From an uncultured Roseiflexus sp. (GTDB taxonomy: Bacteria > Chloroflexota > Chloroflexia > Chloroflexales > Roseiflexaceae), in NCBI GenBank assembly GCA_937935075.1, contig CALGYB010000099.1:1-52641 (forward strand): a stretch of 52,641 bases of DNA. Reading direction: 5' to 3'. A program made the position numbers and the translations under genes. Of the stretch, positions 8,604 to 16,231 are shown piece after piece (position 1 is the stretch's first letter; every line of letters starts with the position of its first letter). Under the pieces are notes generated by a model that was not told the DNA's origin, did no database searches, and worked only from the letters and a program-made list of their open reading frames with translations.

Positions 8604-10787
8604 GTGAAACATCTTCTTCCTATCTTCATCTTTGTTGTCGCCACTGCCTGTTCGGTTCCGCCGCAATCGCCTGTTGAGACGCCGCAGCCGTCGCCTGCGC
8701 CGATTGCAACCGTGCCGCCAACTGCCGATGCGTTCGCTGATTACTGGGCGCGCGCCGGCGGCGAGGCTGCTCTGGGAAGACCGGTAGGCAAGCCGATCCT
8801 GCTCGACGGAGCGCCGACGCAAGTCTGTGAGCGTGGCCTGATCGCGTTCCGTTCGGGTGGTCCGACTGCGCTCCCGCTGCCGCCAGGCTGGGCGAACGGT
8901 CTGCCAGCCGATCTCGCGCGCCTGCCTGCCTCGGCGTGGCGCGCGATGCTGACGGCGCCGCCGGCTGCGACGCCATTGACTCCGCTTCGGATTCAGGTCG
9001 CCGTGCCGGGATACGCAGGGCATGCCGCTGTGCATCTCTACGACGGGCGGGCGCGCCTGATCGGGCGTTGGGATGTCACCATAGCCGATGGTGCGGGAGG
9101 CGTGGATGCGCTACCGGGAGGCGCTCTTGGCGTCCATAGCGCCTTTGTGGTTATTGATGGCGCAATCGCCGGCGGTGCGAGTCGGTTGTACACCCTCGAC
9201 GCCGAAACGATGCTGGTGACCGGTCAGGAGCGCTTCGATGCGCTCTACCCGATGATCCGTCGGTTCATGGAACAGTGCGTGCTGGAATACACGCTCGACG
9301 GCGTTCCAGTGCGCGGGTATCGCTCGCCCGACAATCCACTGCTCTGGTTGCGCGATCATACGTATCAGGCGCGCGGGTTTCGCTACTTCGAGACCGACGT
9401 CACCAGTCTGATCGACGCATTTCGTCGCGCTCAGCGGCCTGATGGCAGTTTCCCCGATTTTCTGGCGCGTCCTGAACGCGGGGTGATGCGTCCCCTGCGC
9501 AAAGAGGTCGAGGCGGATGTGGAGTATCTGTTCATTCAGGCGGTGTATGAAGCCTGGCAGATGACCGGCGATGACGACTGGCTGCGAGCCAATCTCGACG
9601 CGCTGCGGCGCGCCGTGCGCTACACCATGAGCGATCCATTGCGCTGGGATGCCGAACGGGGTCTCATCAAGCGTCCGTACACGATTGACACGTGGGATTT
9701 TTCCTATGGTCCCACAACGACCGATCCCACCACCGGAAAACCGGCGCCGCGTCACTGGATTGATGACCAGACGATCTGGGGCATCTTCCATGGCGACAAT
9801 ACCGGTCTGGCGCATGCCCTCGAATTGCTGGCGCGTATCGAGGAGCGGGTTGGCAACCCGTCGCTGGCGCGGCAGTGGCGCGCGGAGGCGAACGGGATTA
9901 TGGACCGGCTGAATGCGTTGAGCTGGAATGGACGCTTTTTCACCCATTTTGTGCCGCTGGCGCCGTTCGACGCTCCTGGCGTCGATGAGGCGGCGCAACT
10001 CAGCCTGTCGAACGCCTATGCGCTCAACCGCGGCGTGTTGCGCCCTGGTCAGGGGCGCGCCATCGTCGATGAGTACTTTCAGCGCGGATTGCAGCGCGGC
10101 GAGACATTTGCCGAATGGTACAGCATCGATCCGCCATTTCCAGAGGGAAGTTTCGGGCTTGCCGGTCGTCCCGGCGAGCGCCCCGGCGAGTATGTCAACG
10201 GCGGGTTGATGCCGCTGGTCGGCGGCGAACTGGCGCGGGGCGCATTCCGGTATGGCGCAGAGCGTTACGCCTTCGAGATCCTGCACCGCTACTATTTTTT
10301 GATCAGCACCACCGGCGCAACGTATCTCTGGTACTATCCGGCAGGCAATCCAGGCATTTCCGGCGAAGACACGCTGCCGACCGACGGATGGGGCGCATCG
10401 GCGATGCTCGGCGCGCTGTTCGAGGGCGCAGCAGGCATCGAAGATCGCGAGGCGCTGTATCGCAATGTCGTGCTCAGCCCGCGCTGGATTTTCACCCGCG
10501 ATGTGGACAGCGTGCAGGCAGTTGCGCGATATGCCGCTTCGGAGGGGTATGTCGCCTACCGCTGGCAGCGGATGAGCAGCGGCGTTGAACTACAGGCGAC
10601 TGGATCGGGGGAACGCTTCCGTGTGCGCATACCGTTGCCAGAGGGCGTCGCTGCACCGACTCGTGTGTCACTGAATGGTTCGGCGCAAGAATACATCATC
10701 GAAGATGCGAACGGCGTCCGTTACGTCGTTTTCGACATAAGCGCGTCGTTTGGAACCGTCCAGGTGACATGGACGATGACGCGCTAG
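8604..10787 (+). CDS. Lipoprotein with LGFP-like module and six-hairpin glycosidase domain
   Basis: About 727 residues. The GTG start at 8604 yields a short signal (KHLLPIFIFVVATAC) ending at lipobox Cys16; the ATG at 8538 would place a repeat-derived stretch before the signal. Residues 45-110 contain FADYWARAGGEAALGRPVGKP, like the LGFP/'YW..GG...G.P' modules common in Chloroflexota surface proteins. Residues 230-620 form an (alpha/alpha)6-type domain, with LRDHTYQARGFRYFE, RPDGSFPDF, EAWQMTGDDDWL and HWIDDQTIWGIFHGDN supplying acidic residues typical of rhamnosidase or debranching-type six-hairpin enzymes. A C-terminal beta domain follows. It probably trims glycans at the cell surface; the bond specificity is unknown. 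Its TAG stop overlaps the convergent terC stop. Confidence 0.72.
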   Translation: MKHLLPIFIFVVATACSVPPQSPVETPQPSPAPIATVPPTADAFADYWARAGGEAALGRPVGKPILLDGAPTQVCERGLIAFRSGGPTALPLPPGWANGLPADLARLPASAWRAMLTAPPAATPLTPLRIQVAVPGYAGHAAVHLYDGRARLIGRWDVTIADGAGGVDALPGGALGVHSAFVVIDGAIAGGASRLYTLDAETMLVTGQERFDALYPMIRRFMEQCVLEYTLDGVPVRGYRSPDNPLLWLRDHTYQARGFRYFETDVTSLIDAFRRAQRPDGSFPDFLARPERGVMRPLRKEVEADVEYLFIQAVYEAWQMTGDDDWLRANLDALRRAVRYTMSDPLRWDAERGLIKRPYTIDTWDFSYGPTTTDPTTGKPAPRHWIDDQTIWGIFHGDNTGLAHALELLARIEERVGNPSLARQWRAEANGIMDRLNALSWNGRFFTHFVPLAPFDAPGVDEAAQLSLSNAYALNRGVLRPGQGRAIVDEYFQRGLQRGETFAEWYSIDPPFPEGSFGLAGRPGERPGEYVNGGLMPLVGGELARGAFRYGAERYAFEILHRYYFLISTTGATYLWYYPAGNPGISGEDTLPTDGWGASAMLGALFEGAAGIEDREALYRNVVLSPRWIFTRDVDSVQAVARYAASEGYVAYRWQRMSSGVELQATGSGERFRVRIPLPEGVAAPTRVSLNGSAQEYIIEDANGVRYVVFDISASFGTVQVTWTMTR

Positions 10788-11638
10788 AGCGAATCTGTTT
10801 TCGTCGAGTGCTTGCGGCGGAACGAACCTGTCAGCGCCGCCATGGTCGACTCGATGCGCAGCTGGATCATCGCCGAGAGCCAGATGAGGGGGCGCGCTGC
10901 CAGTTTGATCGGACCCCGCAACGGCGTGCGCGCAACAACCACCGTCAGGATCAGAATGCTGGCGGAAATGGCAAATTGGGTCATTTCTTCGATATGCACG
11001 CGCCACACTTCTTCCGCAAGCAGTTCCGCGCCAATCGCCAGCAGGAGCAGAAATGCACCGGTCTGAAGCGCCGGTTCCCAGGCAATCATGCGGGTGAAGA
11101 TGGCGGCGGCGAAGCGCATCACGAGGATGCCGATCGCCACGCCGAGCATCACCACCCAGAACTGATCCGACAGCGCCACGGCTGCAATCACGTTATCGAT
11201 GCTGAATGCCAGGTCGGCGAGTTCGATTGCCAGCACCGTGGGCCAGAACCCGCCGCGCACACGAGGGATTTCGTCGTGCCCGGCTTCGGCGCGGTGAGCG
11301 TGGTACAGTTCGGCGAAGTGGTGGAACGCCAGGTAGACCAGATACGCCGCACCAATGATACGCAGCCAGGGGACGTGAATGATAACGCTTGCCAGCGCCA
11401 GCATCAACCCGCGACCGACATATGCGCCGAGCAAGCCGACCTTGAGCGCTGCTTCGCGCTGATATCCCAGCACCCGCTGCGTCCATCCCGCCAGAAAGCG
11501 CAGTGGGCGAGGCCAGGGGATCGGACGATCATTCGGCAAGTGCGCCACCATCGCTCCCAGAACCGCAGCATTATCGATCGACAGAATGCCCTCGAGGAAG
11601 ATGAGTTGGATAATAATTGTGATAGCAGCGACATGCAT
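10784..11638 (-). CDS. terC: TerC-family integral membrane protein
   Basis: A 284-residue polytopic protein of the TerC family. The paired motifs FLEGILSIDNAAVLG (D22, N23) and ELADLAFSIDNVIAA (D142, D148, N149) carry the conserved membrane acidic residues. About seven hydrophobic segments fit the fold. Family members are linked to tellurite resistance and to manganese or calcium efflux for metallation of exported proteins. The stop codon shares the palindrome CTAG (10784-10787) with the stop of the convergent glycosidase gene, so the two genes meet with no spacer. A GAGAGCGGG element lies before the ATG. No manganese-riboswitch consensus could be recognised upstream. Confidence 0.9.
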   Translation of the reverse strand: MHVAAITIIIQLIFLEGILSIDNAAVLGAMVAHLPNDRPIPWPRPLRFLAGWTQRVLGYQREAALKVGLLGAYVGRGLMLALASVIIHVPWLRIIGAAYLVYLAFHHFAELYHAHRAEAGHDEIPRVRGGFWPTVLAIELADLAFSIDNVIAAVALSDQFWVVMLGVAIGILVMRFAAAIFTRMIAWEPALQTGAFLLLLAIGAELLAEEVWRVHIEEMTQFAISASILILTVVVARTPLRGPIKLAARPLIWLSAMIQLRIESTMAALTGSFRRKHSTKTDSL

Positions 11639-12142
11639 GGTTGCCCGCTCTCTTTTGTGGCATATTTAGACGTGCGAAATGTTCACAGGTGCTGATGGGA
11701 TCTATCCACGTTTCCAATGCGCCTGGTAATGCCGACGGGGCATGTTGCCGCTGCCCCGGAAACCTGGAGTCGCACAAATATCATCAACCAACGCATGGCA
11801 GATGCCTGCCGCACCGCAGAATATGCACTTCTCTGAAACCCGGCTATAATAGCATCTGGAGAAGACGGCGTCGATGCAATGCGGGCAGTTGCCTGACAGG
11901 AAGCGCAGCGTCGTGAGAAACCTTTCGTATCGTCGAATGGCGGACATTCGAGCAACGACAGGCTTGCAGCAGCGCTCATCAACGAGCAGGCAGCGACACA
12001 CATCAAAGGAACGCACTGTGACACTACCGGATGGGAAGATCTGCTTTCAACGCGTCTTTATCGGTAGATCGGCGCGTAACTTGCAATACTGAAGCCTATC
12101 ATATTACACGTTGCAAGTGACAGTACAGAAGGGAGTTCGCCG
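11639..12142. other. 504-base spacer between divergent terC and purA, with a large hairpin
   Basis: This spacer contains a two-part inverted repeat. Outer arms CCACGTTTCC (11706-11715) and GGAAACCTGG (11758-11767) enclose an inner stem GGGGCA (11737-11742)/TGCCCC (11752-11757) that abuts the outer arm. A TATAAT on the plus strand (11845-11850) lacks a partner -35. A minus-strand frame (11702-12016) encodes a Cys-rich 104-residue peptide with CPHC and CIFC pairs, but it has a GTG start without a ribosome-binding site; it is treated as doubtful. Confidence 0.45.
12079..12118. promoter_or_regulatory. Inverted repeat upstream of purA
   Basis: A perfect 8-base inverted repeat, ACTTGCAA (12079-12086) and TTGCAAGT (12111-12118), flanks an AT-rich centre containing TATCATATTAC. 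It ends 24 bases before the purA ATG, where the promoter and operator are expected. It could be a regulator site or a leader hairpin. Confidence 0.35.
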
Positions 12143-13435
12143 ATGCCCGTCGTCGCAGTAATTGGCGCCCAATGGGGCGACGAAGGGAAGGGGCATATCG
12201 TCGACATGCTCGCCGAGCGTGCACGGCTGGTCATTCGCTATGGCGGCGGCAATAACGCTGGTCACACCGTTGTCAATCGCCACGGAACCTTCAAACTTCA
12301 TATTGTTCCGTCGGGCATCTTCGATCCGGCGATTGTCAATATCATCGGCAGCGGCGTGGTGGTCGATCCCGCCATTCTCCTGGAAGAGATTGCCAATCTC
12401 GAGGCGCGCGGCATATCGACGGCCAAACTCTTCGTCAGCGACCGCGCCCATGTGATCATGCCGTACCACGTGCTCCAGGACAGGTTTGATGAGTCGCTTC
12501 GCGGTGAGGCGAAAATCGGCACAACCGGGCGCGGGATTGGTCCCGCCTATGCCGACAAAATGATGCGGATCGGTATTCGCATGGGTGATCTGTTGCACGA
12601 GGAAACCCTCTTGCAGCGCCTGCGCCTGGCGCTTGAAGTCAAGAACAAGATGTTGACGACGTGGTATGGCGCGCAACCGCTCTCGCTCCATGAGACATTT
12701 CTGAAGTATCTCGAATACGGCAGCAAACTTGAGCGTCATATCACGGATGTTCACCCGATCATCCAGCGCGCGCTCGACCGTGATCTGCCGGTGCTGCTCG
12801 AAGGCGCTCAGGGAGCGCTGCTCGACATTGATCACGGCTCCTACCCGTATGTGACGTCATCGCCGCCTGGCGCAGCAGGCGCATGCCAGGGGAGCGGCAT
12901 TCCGCCCGCCCGCCTCTCGTCGGTCATTGGCGTCTGCAAAGCCTATGCCACCCGTGTAGGCGAAGGTCCCTTCCCTACCGAGGTGGGGGACGAAACGGCG
13001 GCCACGCTGCGCCAGATGGGAACGCCGTGGGCTGAAGTCGGCGCCACCACCGGTCGCTTGCGACGGGTTGGCTGGTTCGATGCTGTTATGGCGCGCTACG
13101 CGGTGCGGGTCAACGGCATCGATACCCTGGCGATCACCAAGCTCGACGTGCTCGATACCTTGCCGCGCATTAAGGTCTGCGTCGGCTACCGGCGTCACGA
13201 CACCGAACTCGATCATCCGCCATCAAACCCGTTCATTCTCGGGCAGGTTGAACCAATCTATGAGGAACTTCCCGGATGGCAGACGTCCACCACAGGAGTG
13301 CGCAGCTTCGAGCAACTCCCGGTCGAGGCGCGTGCATACGTGGCACGCTTATGTGAACTTGTCGGTGCGCGACTGGGGATGGTGTCGGTCGGACCAGGAC
13401 ACGATCAGATTATCGAAGTTCACCGCATCATCTGA
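12143..13435 (+). CDS. purA: Adenylosuccinate synthetase
   Basis: A 430-residue enzyme, the usual length, that couples IMP and aspartate with GTP hydrolysis to give adenylosuccinate, the first committed step to AMP. The signature GAQWGDEGKGHIVD places the catalytic Asp at 13, GGGNNAGHTVV places His at 41, and IGTTGRGIGPAYADK, LEGAQGALLDIDHGSYPYVTSS and GATTGRLRRVGWFD are all intact. The start is supported by GAAGGGAG before the ATG and by the family's standard N-terminus. Here purA stands alone, facing divergent terC and meeting a convergent small gene three bases after its stop. Confidence 0.98.
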   Translation: MPVVAVIGAQWGDEGKGHIVDMLAERARLVIRYGGGNNAGHTVVNRHGTFKLHIVPSGIFDPAIVNIIGSGVVVDPAILLEEIANLEARGISTAKLFVSDRAHVIMPYHVLQDRFDESLRGEAKIGTTGRGIGPAYADKMMRIGIRMGDLLHEETLLQRLRLALEVKNKMLTTWYGAQPLSLHETFLKYLEYGSKLERHITDVHPIIQRALDRDLPVLLEGAQGALLDIDHGSYPYVTSSPPGAAGACQGSGIPPARLSSVIGVCKAYATRVGEGPFPTEVGDETAATLRQMGTPWAEVGATTGRLRRVGWFDAVMARYAVRVNGIDTLAITKLDVLDTLPRIKVCVGYRRHDTELDHPPSNPFILGQVEPIYEELPGWQTSTTGVRSFEQLPVEARAYVARLCELVGARLGMVSVGPGHDQIIEVHRII

Positions 13436-13438
13436 GGA

Positions 13439-13729
13439 TTACCGGCGAATATCCCCCGGACCCCAGAGGGCGTTCCATAGATCCTGGACTGTCGTCTGCA
13501 TTGTGGCGATCGTCTGGCGGATGGGGTCGGGCGAGAGGCGTGCATCGAGGCGCATGCGCGCATCTTCGATCACCTCGGTCAGCAGGGCGTGGGCATGACG
13601 CCCGTAGAGGATGGTTAGTTCATCGGTATACCGTTCGATCAGCGCCTCGCGCTCATCGGTCTGTTGGGCATCTTCCAGCATCCGTTCCAGCGCACGACGC
13701 GCCTCGGCGCGAAAATCGTCGACTCCCAT
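13439..13729 (-). CDS. Small helical protein of unknown function
   Basis: A 96-residue, highly charged and probably all-helical protein starting MGVDDFRAEARRALERMLED. There are no membrane segments or recognisable motifs. The ATG is preceded by AAAAAGGAG about eight bases upstream, a strong ribosome-binding site, which is the main reason to accept it. It ends three bases from the purA stop. It lies downstream of parA on the same strand, separated by a roughly 200-base spacer holding a simple repeat, so an operon with parA is possible but doubtful. The length and charge recall small partner proteins, but this is not evidence of function. Confidence 0.6.
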   Translation of the reverse strand: MGVDDFRAEARRALERMLEDAQQTDEREALIERYTDELTILYGRHAHALLTEVIEDARMRLDARLSPDPIRQTIATMQTTVQDLWNALWGPGDIRR

Positions 13730-13821
13730 GCGATAACTCCTTTTTGATGCGAATTGCGGAGGGCGCCTACGGGGGGGGCGCCCCTACGACGGCGATGGTG
13801 TGGTTGGGCGCCCACGGGGGC

Positions 13822-13935
13822 CTCACACCTCACACCTCACACCTCACACCTCACACCTCACACCTCACACCTCACACCTCACACCTCACACCTCACACCT
13901 CACACCTCACACCTCACACCTCACACCTCACACCT
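13822..13935. repeat. Tandem (CTCACAC)n array, about 16 copies
   Basis: A nearly perfect 7-base tandem repeat running to the last bases before the parA stop codon (CTA at 13934-13936 on this strand). Frames through it encode meaningless HLTPHTS polymers. Related 14- to 15-base arrays occur at 27390-27564 and 36128-36195. A 'ggggggcgcccctac' element and a 'gggcgccc' element precede it (about 13770-13815). Confidence 0.95.
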
Positions 13936-14869
13936 ATTGCCTATCCCTGACCAACTCCTGTTTCTTGTAGCGGCACTGGGCGCAATAGCTGATCCGGTAG
14001 CCTGCCAGGCTCGTATGCTGCAGCGCCTTCCCACAGTGCGGGCAGGTCTCTGGGGCGGCGGTCGAAACCGGACGATACGGCGCGGGCGCCGGATCCGGCG
14101 GCGGCGCTGGCGGCTGTGGGCGAGCAGCGAAGCCGAACGCCCGGCTGATATGTTCGACCAGTAGCGCATAGTCGATGGCGCCGCGGGATCGCGGGTCGTA
14201 CTCATAGATCGTCTTGCCCTGCGCGGGCGCCTCGGAAAGTCGCACATTCACGCGCACCGGCGGTGTCACCCGGTCGCCATAACGGTCGCGGAGCATGGCG
14301 AGCAATTCGCCAGACTGTCGCACGCGCGGATCGTACATTGTGGGAATGATCATGCGCACATGCCCGGCGCCGCCTTTAATGCGCCCAATCTGCGCCATGA
14401 GCAACTCCAGGCTCTTCACCGAGAAATGCTCGACGGTTGTTGGCGCAATCACATCGTGGGCGCACACCAGGGCATTGACATTGAGCGGCGTCAGCGACCC
14501 GGCCGAGTCGATCAGGACAAAATCATACGAGCCTGTGACCGGTTGGAGCGCCTGCGCCAGCACCCGGCTCCAATCGGGACGGCGCGCGATAATCGGTTGG
14601 GCGCCGAGCAGGGTCGCGTCCGCCGGCAGGAGATCGAGGCCGGGGCGTGCCTCGATGATGCAACGTTCGACGGGAACGCCATCGACCAGGGCATCGTAGA
14701 GCGTGCGGCGGGGATGAACACCCAATGCCATTGCCAGATTTCCCTGGGCATCGGTGTCAACAAGCAGGACGCGCGCCCCTTTGAGCGCCAGCCCTGCGCC
14801 CACATTGACGACCGTCGTCGTCTTGCCGATGCCGCCTTTAAGGTTCGCCACTGCAACGACCCGCGCCAC
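13934..14869 (-). CDS. ParA-type ATPase with C-terminal zinc ribbon
   Basis: A 311-residue SIMIBI-class ATPase. The deviant Walker A is KGGIGKTTT (residues 11-19), the A' motif is VLLVDTDAQGNLA, and Walker B is YDFVLIDSAGS. A conserved switch lies near SEAPAQGKTIYEYDP. Residues 250-270 are a Pro-rich linker, and residues 276-299 form a zinc ribbon (CPHC, 16 residues, CAQC), which is unusual for ParA. The GTG at 14869 is chosen because GGAGGCGG lies just upstream and the P-loop then begins at residue 11. No ParB gene or parS-like site is visible nearby, so this is an orphan and may position a cargo other than DNA. Confidence 0.85.
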   Translation of the reverse strand: MARVVAVANLKGGIGKTTTVVNVGAGLALKGARVLLVDTDAQGNLAMALGVHPRRTLYDALVDGVPVERCIIEARPGLDLLPADATLLGAQPIIARRPDWSRVLAQALQPVTGSYDFVLIDSAGSLTPLNVNALVCAHDVIAPTTVEHFSVKSLELLMAQIGRIKGGAGHVRMIIPTMYDPRVRQSGELLAMLRDRYGDRVTPPVRVNVRLSEAPAQGKTIYEYDPRSRGAIDYALLVEHISRAFGFAARPQPPAPPPDPAPAPYRPVSTAAPETCPHCGKALQHTSLAGYRISYCAQCRYKKQELVRDRQ

Positions 14870-15021
14870 GTTCCGCCTCCGGGGACATGTGTGATATGCC
14901 ACTCAGTGTAGCACATCCCGGTATGCGCCACAAACGGCGTGTAAGAAAATTGTCATCGTTGCTGCACGACTGTTTACCGTGGCTTCATTGCCTCGTGCTA
15001 CAGTGGAGACCAGTGGAGATG

Positions 15022-15060
15022 CTGCGGCTCGCGCAGCCGCAGTTTCTTTCGTTTCTTTTC
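15022..15060 (+). terminator. Terminator-like hairpin in the leader of the heptose-kinase gene
   Basis: CTGCGGCT (15022-15029) pairs with AGCCGCAG (15035-15042) around a 5-base loop and is followed by a T-rich tract (TTTCTTTCGTTTCTTTT). It is shaped like an intrinsic terminator on the plus strand, yet no plus-strand gene precedes it: parA diverges at 14869. It lies 42 bases before the ATG at 15102, so it could act as a leader attenuator. A weak TTGTCA-17-TTTACC pair (14950-14978) could be the promoter. Confidence 0.5.
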
Positions 15061-15101
15061 CCGGCTGCAATCGGCGCTTCTTGCAGGCAAGGAGATAGGG
15101 A

Positions 15102-16145
15102 ATGCTTATTGCGCGCTCTCCGGTACGGATCAGTTTTGGCGGCGGCGGGACCGATCTTGCGGCGTATTACGAGCGTTTTGGCGGTATGGTCGTCAGCGCT
15201 TCGATCAATAAGTACATCTACGGTATCGTGACCAAAAACTTCGATGCCACGTTCCAGGTGATTTCTGCGGATTACCGCAACAGCATCCTCCAGGTGCCGG
15301 TCGATGGTCGGGCTGTAAGCAGCAGTCTCGAAATGCGCATGGGGCAGGTGATCTACGAGCACTTCAACCTGCGTGTTCCGCTCAACATTTTTATTGCATC
15401 GGAGGTGCCGCCTGGAACAGGATTAGGATCGTCGAGCGCCGTATCGGTGACGCTGTGCAACATCTGCAGCACGCTGGCAGGCGAAGGGATGAACAAGCGC
15501 CAACTGGCGGAGACGGCATACGACATCGAAACGAAACGTCTCGAGGCGCCGATTGGCAAGCAGGATCAATATGCAGCGGCGTTTGGCGGCCTCAATTGCT
15601 TCGAGTTCAGCGCTGACGGAGTGAAAGTCACGCCGCTCAATATGAGCGTCGGCAACATTCGCACGCTGGAACGGCGTCTGATGTTGTTTTACACCGGCGC
15701 CACCCGCCAGGCGCGCGAGATCCTCAGCGAGCAGCGGGAGCGCAGCGAGCAGCGCAGCGGGAAAACGGTCGAAGCGCTGCATCGCATCAAGGAACTCGGA
15801 TGGCAGATCAAGGCGGCGCTCGAAGAGGGGCGCTTCGACGATTTTGGCGCCATGCTCGATGAAAGCTGGCGCCACAAGAAGCAACTCGCCAGCGGCATCT
15901 CCAACAGCGCTATCGATGAAGCCTACGCCGCTGCTAGAGCAGCGGGCGCCGGCGGCGGCAAAATCACCGGCGCCGGCGGCGGCGGCTTTCTGATGATCTA
16001 CTGCCGTGAAGAGCGTCAGGAAGCGGTGCACGCTGCGCTGGAACGTCTGGGGTTGATCCAGGTGCGGTTCGCCTTCGAGTTCGAAGGTGCGCGTATTCTC
16101 CTGCACACCAACCTGCTCAACTCACCCTACAACTGGAATGAATAG
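15102..16145 (+). CDS. hddA: GHMP kinase, D-glycero-alpha-D-manno-heptose-7-phosphate kinase type
   Basis: A 347-residue GHMP-superfamily sugar kinase. Seen: motif 1 SPVRISFGGGGTDLAAYY near the N-terminus, the ATP loop VPPGTGLGSSSAVSV (about 102-116), KRLEAPIGKQDQYAAAFGG, and the C-terminal motif GGKITGAGGGGFLMIYC. This combination matches HddA, which phosphorylates heptose-7-phosphate to the 1,7-bisphosphate on the way to GDP-heptose. The next gene is the matching phosphatase type, which strengthens the call. AAGGAG precedes the ATG by eight bases. GmhA and HddC partners are not in the window. A fucose/galactose-type kinase is the main alternative. Confidence 0.82.
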   Translation: MLIARSPVRISFGGGGTDLAAYYERFGGMVVSASINKYIYGIVTKNFDATFQVISADYRNSILQVPVDGRAVSSSLEMRMGQVIYEHFNLRVPLNIFIASEVPPGTGLGSSSAVSVTLCNICSTLAGEGMNKRQLAETAYDIETKRLEAPIGKQDQYAAAFGGLNCFEFSADGVKVTPLNMSVGNIRTLERRLMLFYTGATRQAREILSEQRERSEQRSGKTVEALHRIKELGWQIKAALEEGRFDDFGAMLDESWRHKKQLASGISNSAIDEAYAAARAAGAGGGKITGAGGGGFLMIYCREERQEAVHAALERLGLIQVRFAFEFEGARILLHTNLLNSPYNWNE

Positions 16146-16231
16146 GCTGTTGGAGCGACCCTGACATTCATCCGACGCACGACCACGATGCAACCAACAA
16201 TCTGAACCCTGTTCGGTTGAAAGGCGCAGCC

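Noticed and set aside
9111-10286. 391-residue antisense frame opposite the glycosidase
   Set aside because: It lacks a ribosome-binding site, has atypical composition, and the sense frame has signal, domain and stop structure.
11690-11780. yybP-ykoY manganese riboswitch upstream of terC
   Set aside because: The hairpin here lacks the conserved loop sequences of that riboswitch. It is kept only as an unassigned inverted repeat.
13822-13935. CRISPR array
   Set aside because: The unit is only 7 bases with no spacers, so it is a simple tandem repeat. No cas genes are present.
13754-14164. Frames through the CTCACAC array encoding repeated HLTPHTS
   Set aside because: They are direct products of the tandem repeat and overlap parA in antisense; no ribosome-binding site.
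14870-14902. ATG start of parA at 14902
   Set aside because: It adds eleven residues before the P-loop strand and has no good ribosome-binding site; the GTG at 14869 has GGAGGCGG upstream.
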